A stretch of DNA of 64,000 nucleotides from Tous-C4FEB sp044356555 (lineage in GTDB: Bacteria; Verrucomicrobiota; Verrucomicrobiia; Opitutales; Opitutaceae). Both the position numbers and the translations under genes were made by a program. Positions within the stretch are counted from its first letter, which is position 1; each line of letters opens with the position of its first letter. Where the stretch lies: assembly GCA_044356555.1 (NCBI GenBank), contig JBIKWB010000019.1, positions 1 to 64,000 of the forward strand. The letters are read 5' to 3'. Positions 17,942 to 26,705 of the stretch are shown here, piece after piece. Below the pieces are notes generated by a model. It did no database searches and was not told where the DNA came from. It saw nothing but the letters and a program-made list of their open reading frames with translations.

Positions 17942-18973
17942 ATGACCACGCTTCCATCGACCGACCGCGAGATTGAACTGCTCCTTTCCACGCCCACGCG
18001 CGGCGCCGTGGAAACGGTCAAGGCTTTGCCGGGCGACTTTATGGTGCTGGGCGTCGGCGGCAAAATGGGCACCACCACCGCGGTCATGTTGCGCCGCGCG
18101 CTCGACGAAGCTGGGCGTCTCGACGCGGTCGTGATCGGCGTCTCCCGCTTCAGCCGCCCCGAAGCCCGGGCCGAACTCGAGGGCCTCGGCGTCCGTACCC
18201 TCTCCTGCGACCTCGCCGACCCGGCCCAGGTCGCGGCACTACCGGCAGTCGCCAACGTGCTTTATCTCGCCGGCCAAAAATTCGGCACCGACGGCGCTCC
18301 GGGCCTCACGTGGATCCAAAACACTTACGTGCCCGCGCTGGTCGCCCAGCGCTTCCGCGATTCCCGCATCGTCGTGTTCTCGACGGGCTGCGTCTATCCC
18401 TTCGTTCTGGTCACCGGACCGGGCGCCAACGAGCACGAACCCGTCGCCTTCCTCGGCGAGTACGCGAGCACCTGCGTCGGCCGCGAACGGGTTTTTTCCC
18501 ACTACGCCTCGGAATATGGCACGAAGCAGCTGATGTATCGGCTCAACTACGCCGTCGAACTGCGCTACGGCGTGTTGGTGGACATCGCTTTGAAAGTCGC
18601 GCGCGGCGAGCCGGTGGACGTGACGATGGGTTGGTTGAACTGCATCTGGCAGGGCGATGCCTGCGCCCGCGCCATCCAATGTCTGGCGCAGGTCGCCAAC
18701 CCGCCCGCGGTGCTCAATATCACCGGCCCGGAAAAACTCAGCATCCGCGCGCTCGCCGAAGAATTCGGCGGCCGCCTCGACCGCCCGCCCGTCTTCACCG
18801 GCACCGAGGCCACGACCGCGTGGCTCGCCGACGCCCGCGAATCGATCAAGCTCTTCGGCCTGCCAGAAGTTTCCGTTTCACGGATGCTGGAACTCATCAC
18901 GGCCCACGTCGGCGCGGGCGGTCGCTTGCTCGGCAAGCCCACCCACTTTGAAGCCCGGAGCGGTAAATTTTGA
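17942..18973 (+). CDS. NAD-dependent epimerase/dehydratase-like protein
   Basis: Rossmann-fold protein of 343 residues in the extended SDR superfamily. The nucleotide-binding motif is GVGGKMGTTTA (about residues 37-47), and STGCVYPF and the ITGPEKLSIRALA segment match the family. The active-site Tyr/Lys spacing is unusual: Tyr and Lys in SEYGTK are three, not four, apart, so catalysis may differ from textbook epimerases. Start at 17942 excludes an N-terminal extension over the divergent promoter. Two bases separate the stop from the next start. Confidence 0.78.
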   Translation: MTTLPSTDREIELLLSTPTRGAVETVKALPGDFMVLGVGGKMGTTTAVMLRRALDEAGRLDAVVIGVSRFSRPEARAELEGLGVRTLSCDLADPAQVAALPAVANVLYLAGQKFGTDGAPGLTWIQNTYVPALVAQRFRDSRIVVFSTGCVYPFVLVTGPGANEHEPVAFLGEYASTCVGRERVFSHYASEYGTKQLMYRLNYAVELRYGVLVDIALKVARGEPVDVTMGWLNCIWQGDACARAIQCLAQVANPPAVLNITGPEKLSIRALAEEFGGRLDRPPVFTGTEATTAWLADARESIKLFGLPEVSVSRMLELITAHVGAGGRLLGKPTHFEARSGKF

Positions 18974-18975
18974 CC

Positions 18976-20022
18976 ATGAATCTTCGCGCCCATCTCCTCG
19001 CCGGCCACGTCATCCCCGCTCAGCCGCTGGCGTTGGATCGCCACCGGAAGTTCTCCGAGAAACACCAGCGCGCCCTTACGCGCTACTACGTCGCCGCCGG
19101 CTCCGGCGGTCTCGCTGTCGGTGTCCACTCGACCCAGTTCGCCATCCGCGATCCCGAGCACAATCTCTTCCGCCCGGTGCTCGAGCTCGCCGCCCAAACG
19201 GTCCGCGCCGAACTCGCGGCCGCGCCGCGTGACTTCGCGCTCATCGCCGGCATTTGCGGTCAGACTCCGCAGGCCGTCGCCGAAGCCGAACTCGCCCTCT
19301 CCTTCGGCTACCATGCCGGCCTCGTCAGCATGGCGGCTTTCAAGACCGAGCCGGAGGATGCCATCGTCGCTCACGTCGCCACCCTCGCAAAACTGATTCC
19401 CGTCGTCGGCTTTTACCTGCAGCCCGCCGTGGGTGGCCGGGTCTTCAGTTATGCCTTCTGGCGAAAATTCGCCGAGATCCCGGGGGTCGTCGCCATCAAG
19501 CTGGCGCCGTTTAACCGCTACCAGACGATCGATGTAGTCCGCGCTGTCACCGACGCCGGCCGCGACGATCTCGCGCTCTACACCGGCAACGACGACACCA
19601 TCGTCGCCGACTTGCTTACGCCGTTCACCTTCGCGCATCGGGGAAAGCCCGTCACGCGCCGCATCGTCGGCGGCTTGCTGGGCCACTGGGGCGTGTGGAC
19701 TCATGCGGCCGTGCAGCTTTTCCGCGAGACCCAGTCGGCGGCCCAGCAACCCGAGTTCAGCGCCCGATGGCTCGAGCGCGCCGTGGCCGTGACGGACATG
19801 AATGCCGCCCTCTTCGACGCGGCCAACCGATTCCACGGTTGCATCCCGGGGATTCTCGAGGTGCTGCGTCGGCAGGGTCTCGTCGAGACGGTTCACTGTC
19901 TCAATCCCAACGAGGTCCTTTCGCCCGGCCAAGCCGAGGAACTTACCCGCGTTTGCCACACCTACCCGGAACTGACCGACGACGCCTTTGTGGCCCAACA
20001 CCTGGCCCGCTGGCTGAGTTGA
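18976..20022 (+). CDS. Dihydrodipicolinate synthase-family aldolase
   Basis: TIM-barrel class I aldolase or lyase of 348 residues. The Schiff-base Lys175 lies in VVAIKLAPFN and the assisting Tyr147 in VGFYLQP; both are expected positions. Catabolic members split or dehydrate 2-keto sugar acids. The protein is about 50 residues longer than DapA itself. An upstream TTG at 18970 is possible but the ATG at 18976 is preferred. It forms a two-gene unit with the epimerase, which supports a sugar-acid pathway. Confidence 0.82.
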   Translation: MNLRAHLLAGHVIPAQPLALDRHRKFSEKHQRALTRYYVAAGSGGLAVGVHSTQFAIRDPEHNLFRPVLELAAQTVRAELAAAPRDFALIAGICGQTPQAVAEAELALSFGYHAGLVSMAAFKTEPEDAIVAHVATLAKLIPVVGFYLQPAVGGRVFSYAFWRKFAEIPGVVAIKLAPFNRYQTIDVVRAVTDAGRDDLALYTGNDDTIVADLLTPFTFAHRGKPVTRRIVGGLLGHWGVWTHAAVQLFRETQSAAQQPEFSARWLERAVAVTDMNAALFDAANRFHGCIPGILEVLRRQGLVETVHCLNPNEVLSPGQAEELTRVCHTYPELTDDAFVAQHLARWLS

Positions 20023-20111
20023 ACCTTTCGCCAGCCACCACCGGCACGTTCCCAAGCCGCGTGCACAATCAAAGTTTGCGTCGGTTTCCCGCCTGCAATG
20101 ACCATCGCCCC

Positions 20112-20513
20112 ATGAAACTCCGCCTCCTCCTCACCGCCCTGCTTGCCTCCGTCCTCACCGCGTTTGCCGCCGAGGTTCCTAAGATCGATCCCGCCGCCGC
20201 CGCCAAACTCGTCGCCGAGGGCAAAGCCGTCCTCGTCGATTGCCGCGAACCTTCCGAGTGGGCCGAGACCGGCGTCGTCGCCGCCGCAACCACGCTCGCC
20301 AAGAGTGATTTTGACGGCGCCCAAAAAGACTGGAAGCCGTTCTTGGAGAAAAATGCCGGCAAAGAGATCATCGTTTACTGCCGCAGCGGTGGTCGCGCCG
20401 GGACCGTGGCCGCCGCGCTCGCCGCAAAGGGCGTGAAGACGTCCAACGCGGGCGGTTTCAAAGCTTGGGCCGACGCCGGCCAGCCCACGCGCAAAGCCGA
20501 AGCAAAGAAGTAG
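20112..20513 (+). CDS. Exported rhodanese-like sulfurtransferase
   Basis: Periplasmic rhodanese of 133 residues: signal peptide to about Ala19-Ala20, then LVDCREPSEW (41-50) and the active-site loop CRSGGRAG starting at Cys90. All key features are intact. It resembles the cytoplasmic rhodanese at 8189 in length and in the DF.GA..DWKPFL region (67-78), so the two may be paralogues working on either side of the membrane. It stands alone here between the aldolase and a palindromic repeat. Confidence 0.88.
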   Translation: MKLRLLLTALLASVLTAFAAEVPKIDPAAAAKLVAEGKAVLVDCREPSEWAETGVVAAATTLAKSDFDGAQKDWKPFLEKNAGKEIIVYCRSGGRAGTVAAALAAKGVKTSNAGGFKAWADAGQPTRKAEAKK

Positions 20514-20533
20514 GCCTTCGGGTTTCGCCCGAG

Positions 20534-20558
20534 CTGTAGATCCGACCGGTGGTCGGTT
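20534..20558 (+). repeat. Short hairpin repeat, partial copy
   Basis: CTGTAG followed by a CCGACC-GGT-GGTCGG hairpin. It matches the left half of the longer palindromic element at 34636-34695. Confidence 0.5.
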
Positions 20559-20591
20559 GCCTCCCCCTTCGGTCCCGCCCGCTCGCCGCCC

Positions 20592-21866
20592 ATGCGCCTC
20601 CTCAGATTTATCGCTGCCGGGGCCATCCTCCCTGCGTTCACCTTTGCCGCCGCGCCCGCGTCGAAAGCTGATCTGCGCGCCGCCCTCGCCGCCGCGCTCA
20701 AGGCCGAGGACCCCGCGGCCATCCACACGACCGTCGCGGCGGCCGTGCACTTCCTCGGCAACCGCGCCGGCGAGCCCGAGGTCGCTGATCGCTACACGCC
20801 CGCGCCGGCTGATGCCCGTTGGCTGACGCCCGCCGAAGCCCAGTCGGGTTTCGCCCCGCATTTCGAGCGCCTTGAAAAACTCATCTGGTGGCGCGTCGGC
20901 CTCGATCCAACCCGGCTCACCCAACCCCTCCGCGCCCCCGCCTCCGTCCTCGCCGGCGGAGTCGCCGCCGCCCGCGCCCAACTCGACGGCGCCGAGCGCA
21001 GCCTCGCCCTTGCGAAAGACGCCGCCGTTTTCCTCCAATGGGCCCAGACGCAGGCCGGCGCCGGACTTTTCCCGTTCCCCGCCGCGCGCGCCTCTTCCTC
21101 CGACCGCGCCATGCAGGTCGGCGCCGATTTTCTCGCCCGCGCCGAGCGTGCCGGCCAACTCGACCGCGTCGTGAAAAACGGCTGGGCCATCGACGATCTC
21201 GGCGACGGCGGCCTCCAGTTCGACAACGCCGAGTGCGGCGTCGCGATGTTCGAATACCACGAGTTCACCGCCGACCGCGACGCCCTTGCCTCCGCGCGCC
21301 ACGCCGCCGATTGGGCCGCCCGCCAGCCGCTCGCGACCAATTGGAACTACAACAGCTTCTCCGTCTGGCTCCTCGCCAAAGCCCACGCCGTCACCGGTGA
21401 CGCCGCCTACCTCGCCGCCGCCAAAAAGAAAGCCCTCCTCGGCGTGATCCCCGGCCAGCTCACCACCGGCCCGCGCTCCGGCCGCTGGTTCGATTCGCAC
21501 AACGCCCGCCCCGCCTACCACTACATCATGCTGCGCGCCCTCGCCCACCTCGTCGTCGCGCTCCCTCCCGCCGACCCCGACCGCCCGGCTATCATGCGCT
21601 CACTCCAGCTCGGCCTCGTCACGCGTAACGCCGAGTTCTCCTCGCTCGGCATCATGAACCGCGAGGTCGCGATGGAGACGCTCCTCTTCGTCCATCAAGC
21701 CTTCGCCAGCGAACCGGGGTTTCTCGCCGCCACGCGCTCCACCGCCGCGCTCGACATCCTCGGTCGCTCGGTCTCCGCCGAAGCCCTGCGAAAAAATCCT
21801 TCGCTCAGCCCGCGGGCTTGGGGCCAGTTCCTCGCCTACGCAAAGACCCGGCGCCCGCCACCGTGA
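20592..21866 (+). CDS. Secreted alpha/alpha-toroid protein of unknown function
   Basis: Exported protein of 424 residues with a signal peptide ending near Ala-Ala-Ala-Pro (residue 22). The body is helical, with repeated hydrophobic helix pairs and an aromatic-rich central part (NWNYNSFSVWLLAKAHAVTG), which fits a six-hairpin-type glycosidase fold. Acidic residues in IDDLGDGGLQFDNAECG could be catalytic. No family was recognised with certainty. It stands between the exported rhodanese and the convergent puuD-like gene, only one base from the latter's end. Confidence 0.6.
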   Translation: MRLLRFIAAGAILPAFTFAAAPASKADLRAALAAALKAEDPAAIHTTVAAAVHFLGNRAGEPEVADRYTPAPADARWLTPAEAQSGFAPHFERLEKLIWWRVGLDPTRLTQPLRAPASVLAGGVAAARAQLDGAERSLALAKDAAVFLQWAQTQAGAGLFPFPAARASSSDRAMQVGADFLARAERAGQLDRVVKNGWAIDDLGDGGLQFDNAECGVAMFEYHEFTADRDALASARHAADWAARQPLATNWNYNSFSVWLLAKAHAVTGDAAYLAAAKKKALLGVIPGQLTTGPRSGRWFDSHNARPAYHYIMLRALAHLVVALPPADPDRPAIMRSLQLGLVTRNAEFSSLGIMNREVAMETLLFVHQAFASEPGFLAATRSTAALDILGRSVSAEALRKNPSLSPRAWGQFLAYAKTRRPPP

Positions 21867-21867
21867 C

Positions 21868-23067
21868 TCAATTCGTCTTCGCCCCGTCGTGGAACCAACG
21901 CGCGATCATCGCGCGTTCCTCTTCGGTGATTTCCGTGATGTTGCCCAACGGCATGACCCGCGTCACCGCGACCTGCTGATAAATCCGCCCGGCGTTCAGC
22001 TCGATGCCTGCCGCCGAGTTCAACAACACGCCCGCCTGCGCCTGCGTGTAGGCGGGAAACGTCGGTACCGGCATGTGACAGCTCACGCACCGTTGCGAGA
22101 TGATCGCCTGCACTTGGGCAAAGCTCACCGGCGTCGCCGACATCGGCGGCGGCGGACCATACGGCCCGGTCCACCACGCCGTGACGCCGAGCAGCACCGC
22201 GCCGAACCCGAGGAATTGCCACGCGTAGACGCCCTTGTGCTTACGGTTGAAAAAATGCCGGATGGACACCGCCGCGACCGAGATCAGCAGGAGAATCGCC
22301 CAGTTATGCTTGTGCCCGTAAGTCGCCGCATAGTGGTTGCTGATCATGATGAAAATCACGGGCAGCGTGAAATAGTTGTTGTGGACGCTGCGCTGTTTGC
22401 CGCGCTTGCCGTAGATCGGATCGGGCAGACCGCCAGCGCGCATCGCCTCGACCATCTTTTTTTGTCCCGGGATGATCACAAAAAACACGTTGGCCGCCAT
22501 GATCGTGCCGATCGACGTGCCCACGTGGATGTAGGCCGCGCGCCCGCCGAGCCACTGGCACAGCGCCCACGTCAGCCCGCCCAACAAAACAAACACCACC
22601 GCACCGAGCGCCCCGTCGCGTTTCCCCAGGGGCGAGCGGCACAGCGCGTCGTAGACGAACCACGACAGCACCATGCTCCCCACGCCGATGCCGATCGCCT
22701 GCGCGCCCGTGATATCCGCGCGGCTCGGATCGACCATCGTCGACTGCGCGTGCAGCCAATACACGAGCACGAGCAACGCCGTGCCCGAGAGCCACGTCGT
22801 GTAGGCCTCCCACTTGAACCAATGGAGTTTCTCCGGCAACGAAGCCGGCGCGACCGCGTATTTTTGCGGGTTATAAAAACCGCCGCCATGCACGGCCCAA
22901 AGATCGCCCGAGACGCCTTTCTTGGCGTTCTCCGAACCGGGCGCCGGCGGCTCGAGGCTGTTGTCGAGCCAGATGAAGTAGAACGACGAACCGATCCACG
23001 CCACCCCGGCGACGACGTGCAACCACCGCACGAGCATCCCAAGAAATTCCATCAGATGAGCATCCAT
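21868..23067 (-). CDS. puuD: PuuD-like urate hydroxylase with C-terminal cytochrome c
   Basis: Membrane protein of 399 residues. The N-terminus LVRWLHVVAGVAWIGSSF followed by FIWLDNSLEPP is diagnostic of PuuD, which oxidises urate and passes electrons to cytochrome c. About eight membrane segments are followed by a periplasmic cytochrome c domain with haem motif CVSCH (327-331) and a distal Met ligand candidate in RVMPLGN. The start at 23067 was chosen because it reproduces the family's N-terminus. No other purine-catabolism gene is adjacent; apt at 52049 is salvage. Confidence 0.85.
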   Translation of the reverse strand: MDAHLMEFLGMLVRWLHVVAGVAWIGSSFYFIWLDNSLEPPAPGSENAKKGVSGDLWAVHGGGFYNPQKYAVAPASLPEKLHWFKWEAYTTWLSGTALLVLVYWLHAQSTMVDPSRADITGAQAIGIGVGSMVLSWFVYDALCRSPLGKRDGALGAVVFVLLGGLTWALCQWLGGRAAYIHVGTSIGTIMAANVFFVIIPGQKKMVEAMRAGGLPDPIYGKRGKQRSVHNNYFTLPVIFIMISNHYAATYGHKHNWAILLLISVAAVSIRHFFNRKHKGVYAWQFLGFGAVLLGVTAWWTGPYGPPPPMSATPVSFAQVQAIISQRCVSCHMPVPTFPAYTQAQAGVLLNSAAGIELNAGRIYQQVAVTRVMPLGNITEITEEERAMIARWFHDGAKTN

Positions 23068-23333
23068 AAAAAAAGAATAGGGACAAAAAGCGCCCTTCAT
23101 GCCAACGCGCCCGCCAATTTCTGACAACCGCCGAATCACCACGAAACCGTGCGCAACGCTCCGAATCCTGTCTGCGCCGCAGCCGTGCGCCCGCTGCTCC
23201 TTCGCGCCGAAATCTATGGCTGTTTCCCTCCTGCGCGAAGTCTGCGTCGCCCCCGCCAACCACGGACCGGAACGCGCGGTCGATGTCGTCCGCCTGAGGG
23301 ATGTCGAAGCCGCTCGGGGCTGAACCGATGCCG

Positions 23334-23960
23334 TCAGGCCCCGCCAGCGGGGAGCATCGCGTGCTTTCGCACCGCAGCGACGAACCGGGCGACCACCGGG
23401 TTGGGCCCCGATTGCAGCTCCGGATGAAAGCACGCGGCCATGATCGGACCTTTCTGCACCAGCACCGGGTCATCACCGCGGGAGGCAAGCACGTCGCAGC
23501 CGATTCCCACCCGGGTGATACGAGGAGCACGGATAAACGTGCCGGAGGTGCCGGCCGGGAGCACCGCGGAATTCAAGACAAAGGTGCCCGAGTGAAACTG
23601 CCGGCCATAGCCGTTTCGCACCACCGTGATGGGCAGAAGCGCGTAACTGCGCTGGACGGGGTTCTCGACCTGCTCGGCCAAAAGAATCATGCCGGCACAG
23701 GTCGCAAACACCGGCAACCCGCTGCGCAACACCGCGCCCAGCGGTTCCCACAGACCATCGACATCGAGCAGTTTCAACATCGTCGTACTCTCGCCCCCGG
23801 GAAGGACCAATCCCCCCAAAGAATCCAAATCCGCCACGGTGCGCACTTGGCGAGTGCGCAGCCCGTGCCGTTGCAACGCCGCTTCGTGATCGACGAAATC
23901 TCCCTGCAAAGCCAGCACCCCGACCGGAAGCGTGCCTCCGCCCGCGGAATTAGACGCCAC
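23334..23960 (-). CDS. pdxT: Pyridoxal 5'-phosphate synthase glutaminase subunit
   Basis: Class I glutaminase that supplies ammonia to PdxS in DXP-independent vitamin B6 synthesis, 208 residues. VGVLALQGDF opens the protein, LPGGESTTM forms the oxyanion region, FATCAGM carries the nucleophilic Cys, and CFHPEL the His-Glu pair. The likely start is GTG at 23960, eleven bases inside pdxS; a start much further upstream would lie wholly inside pdxS. It forms an operon with pdxS. Confidence 0.92.
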   Translation of the reverse strand: MASNSAGGGTLPVGVLALQGDFVDHEAALQRHGLRTRQVRTVADLDSLGGLVLPGGESTTMLKLLDVDGLWEPLGAVLRSGLPVFATCAGMILLAEQVENPVQRSYALLPITVVRNGYGRQFHSGTFVLNSAVLPAGTSGTFIRAPRITRVGIGCDVLASRGDDPVLVQKGPIMAACFHPELQSGPNPVVARFVAAVRKHAMLPAGGA

Positions 23961-24876
23961 GACCGGCCATGCGCTCGTGCGCGGGCATGAGGTTGATATC
24001 GATGCCGACCATCGCTTCCCCGAGACCTCTTGAGACTTCAACGAGCATCTTGGGGTCGTTGAAATGTGCGACGGCGCGCACCATCGCCTTGGCGCGCTGC
24101 GCCGGGTCGCCGCTCTTGAAAATACCTGATCCGACAAAAACCGTCTCGGCGCCCAGTTGCATCATCAGCGCGGCGTCGGCGGGCGTCGCAACGCCACCGG
24201 CGGAGAAGTTAGGCACCGGCAGCTTCTGCCGCTCCGCGACCCACGCGACCAAATCGAAGGGCACCCGCATCTCCACCGCCTTCTTCTCAAGTTGCAAAGC
24301 GTCCATCCCGCGCAACCCACGGATCTGCGACAGCAGGGTGCGCATGTGCCGCACCGCCTCGACGACATTTCCGGTGCCCGCCTCGCCCTTGGTGCGAATC
24401 ATCGAGGCTCCTTCATGGATGCGCCGCAGCGCCTCGCCGAGATCCCGGCAACCGCAGACGAAGGGCGTTTTAAAACTCCGTTTATCGATCTGAAACTCGT
24501 CGTCGGCGGGCGTGAGCACCTCGCTCTCGTCGATGCAATCCACCTCCATCGACTCGAGCATCTGCGCCTCGACAAAATGGCCAATCCGCACTTTTGCCAT
24601 CACCGGAATACTGACCGTCCGCTGGATGCTGGCGATCATGTCGGGATCGCTGGCTCGCGCGACGCCACCATGTTTGCGGATGTCGGCCGGCACGCGTTCG
24701 AGCGCCATCACCGCACACGCTCCGGCGTCCTCGGCGATACGAGCCTGCTCGGGATCGATCACATCCATGATGACGCCCCCTTTCAGTTGCTCGCAGAAAC
24801 CAATCTTGCTCACGAGTTCTTCGGCGGTGAAACCGGGGATAGAGAGGGAACGATCTTTCGTTTGAAGTGAGGCCAT
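23950..24876 (-). CDS. pdxS: Pyridoxal 5'-phosphate synthase synthase subunit
   Basis: PdxS builds PLP from ribose 5-phosphate, glyceraldehyde 3-phosphate and ammonia, forming a dodecamer with PdxT. The 308-residue sequence is highly conserved: GGVIMDVIDPEQARIAEDAG, ALERVPADIR, PVMAKVRIGHFVEAQ with the catalytic Lys, DESEVLTPAD, and FSAGGVATPADAALM. Start ATG at 24876 was chosen; the frame to 25092 is spurious. It is the first gene of the pdxST unit. Confidence 0.96.
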   Translation of the reverse strand: MASLQTKDRSLSIPGFTAEELVSKIGFCEQLKGGVIMDVIDPEQARIAEDAGACAVMALERVPADIRKHGGVARASDPDMIASIQRTVSIPVMAKVRIGHFVEAQMLESMEVDCIDESEVLTPADDEFQIDKRSFKTPFVCGCRDLGEALRRIHEGASMIRTKGEAGTGNVVEAVRHMRTLLSQIRGLRGMDALQLEKKAVEMRVPFDLVAWVAERQKLPVPNFSAGGVATPADAALMMQLGAETVFVGSGIFKSGDPAQRAKAMVRAVAHFNDPKMLVEVSRGLGEAMVGIDINLMPAHERMAGRGV

Positions 24877-25131
24877 GCCGCAAGGTTTCTGGCGCAGTCT
24901 GTAAGTCAATTTGGATCCATCGTTTTGACCGGGTAATTCTTCGTGCCCCACAAGCCGTCGAGAGGCAGGGGAAGGCCTGCCCAGCCGGCCCGTCTGCCTT
25001 TTCGCGCGGGAAACTCCTGCCCCAGGCGTCTCTGCGGTCCGTCCCCTCTCTACGATCGCTCGTTTCGCACTCACCCGGAAACGCTCCCGCAAACCCCGGG
25101 TTTATTGCGCATTAAGTTACAAGACGCCGGC

Positions 25132-26049
25132 TCATCCTCGCCAGGTTTTCAGCCGCGCGGCCCCCACTACGCACACGCAGTCGCTGCCGTCGCCCGTGGG
25201 CAACCACGACAAATCGAGCGCCGCAAACTCCCGGTCCATCGCCGCGCGCAGTCCGCCCACCTCAATCAACACGATCCCATGCGGTTGCAGCCGCGTGCGC
25301 GCTTGTCGCAGCAACGTGCGGATGATGTCGAGGCCGTCACCACCACCGTCGAGCGCCATGCGTGGCTCCTGCTTGAACTCCGCCGGCAACGCATCGCAGT
25401 GCGCGCTGGGCTCATAGGGCGGGTTGCTCAAGATCACGTCATACTTCGCCGCCGGCACCGCGTCGAACACATCGCTGCGGTGGAGCGTCACCCGTTTGCC
25501 GAGCCGGTGCGCCTTCACGTTGATCGCCGCCACCTCGAGCGCGGCCGGCGAGAGATCGACGGCGTCCACCGCCGCCTTTGGAAAATGCTTCGCCAACAAA
25601 ATCGCCAGGCAACCCGAGCCCGTGCAGACATCGACCACGCGCGTCACGCGCTTCGGATCGGGCAGCCAGCCGTCGAGCTGCTCGGGGATGATTTCCAAAA
25701 AATACGAGCGCGGGATAATCACGCGTTCATCCACATAGAAACGATGTTCGCCCAGCCACGCCTCGCGCGTGAGATACGCCGCCGGCACGTGCTCGACCAA
25801 CCGTCGCCGAAACACCGCCGTCACCGCGCTGTGCTCCGCCGCCGTGAGTTTTTTCTTCAGCACGCTTTCATTGCTGTCGAGCGGCAGCTCGAGCGTGCGC
25901 AGGAGCAGATAGAGCGCTTCATCATGGGCGCTCGCCGCCACCTGCCCCAGCGTCGCCCCGGCCTTCGCGTAAAGCTTCTCCGCGCCGCGCAGCCAGTCGC
26001 CCAAAGTCACCCAACGGGCCGCACCGGCCAGCAGATCGCGGGGCTTCAT
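25132..26049 (-). CDS. prmB: Protein N5-glutamine methyltransferase, PrmB/HemK family
   Basis: SAM-dependent methyltransferase of 305 residues that modifies a Gln side chain. The N-terminal helical domain is followed by VVDVCTGSGCLAILLA (SAM motif I) and the substrate motif NPPYE. The long N-terminus with LGEHRFYVDERVIIPRSYF is closer to PrmB (ribosomal protein L3) than to PrmC (release factors); this assignment is likely, not certain. It overlaps the site-2 protease gene by four bases. Confidence 0.85.
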   Translation of the reverse strand: MKPRDLLAGAARWVTLGDWLRGAEKLYAKAGATLGQVAASAHDEALYLLLRTLELPLDSNESVLKKKLTAAEHSAVTAVFRRRLVEHVPAAYLTREAWLGEHRFYVDERVIIPRSYFLEIIPEQLDGWLPDPKRVTRVVDVCTGSGCLAILLAKHFPKAAVDAVDLSPAALEVAAINVKAHRLGKRVTLHRSDVFDAVPAAKYDVILSNPPYEPSAHCDALPAEFKQEPRMALDGGGDGLDIIRTLLRQARTRLQPHGIVLIEVGGLRAAMDREFAALDLSWLPTGDGSDCVCVVGAARLKTWRG

Positions 26050-26699
26050 CCGGCAACCAGCTGAAACAGCATCGCAAACGGCCAGCTCACGATCGCCATG
26101 ATCATGCCGAGCAACTGCCGGATCGGCGGGATGTTGATCGCGATCAGCAACACGATCATGCTCCAACGCGAGATGTTGTAGAACATCTCCTCACTCATGC
26201 CGACGGCATGCCGCATCAGCACGCCGCCGTCGAGCGGCGGCAGGGGAATCAAATTAAACACCGCGAGCGCCACATTGAGTGTGAGCACCAGTTGGACGAG
26301 CTCCAGTGCCCGGGGCTCGAAGCGAAACGCGATTCCGCCGATCACCGCGGCCAACAGCGCCAGCACGAGATTCGACATCGGACCCGCCAACGTCGTGATG
26401 ACATCGCCGCGCTTCCGGTCGGCGAAATTGGACGGATTGATCATGACGGGCTTGCCCCAACCGAAAAGAAACCCGCCCGGAATCACAAAAATACACACCA
26501 ACGGGAAAATGACGGAGCCAAACAGATCCATGTGCGCGATCGGGTTCAACGTCACCCGGCCATCCCGCCGCGGCGTGTCATCGCCGAGCCGGTCCGCCGT
26601 GAAAGCGTGGGCCCATTCGTGCACGCACAGGCTCACGATGAGCACGATATAAAACATGAGTCCCTCGCGTAGCGCTGCGAGGCTGAAGCCGGTATCCAT
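26046..26699 (-). CDS. Site-2 protease-family (M50) membrane metalloprotease
   Basis: Membrane protein of 217 residues with about six hydrophobic segments. The zinc motif HEWAH is at 27-31 and the third ligand lies in IPLPPLDGG near residue 158. It lacks PDZ or CBS domains, as in the small YwhC/Rip-like group. Substrates of this group are mostly unknown. Translationally coupled with prmB, and six bases downstream of the TPR-protein gene. Confidence 0.88.
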   Translation of the reverse strand: MDTGFSLAALREGLMFYIVLIVSLCVHEWAHAFTADRLGDDTPRRDGRVTLNPIAHMDLFGSVIFPLVCIFVIPGGFLFGWGKPVMINPSNFADRKRGDVITTLAGPMSNLVLALLAAVIGGIAFRFEPRALELVQLVLTLNVALAVFNLIPLPPLDGGVLMRHAVGMSEEMFYNISRWSMIVLLIAINIPPIRQLLGMIMAIVSWPFAMLFQLVAG

Positions 26700-26705
26700 A
26701 TCCGG

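Noticed and set aside
24877..25131. Possible promoter with TTGACT upstream of pdxS
   Set aside because: A -35-like hexamer is present on the minus strand, but no acceptable -10 at the right distance was found.
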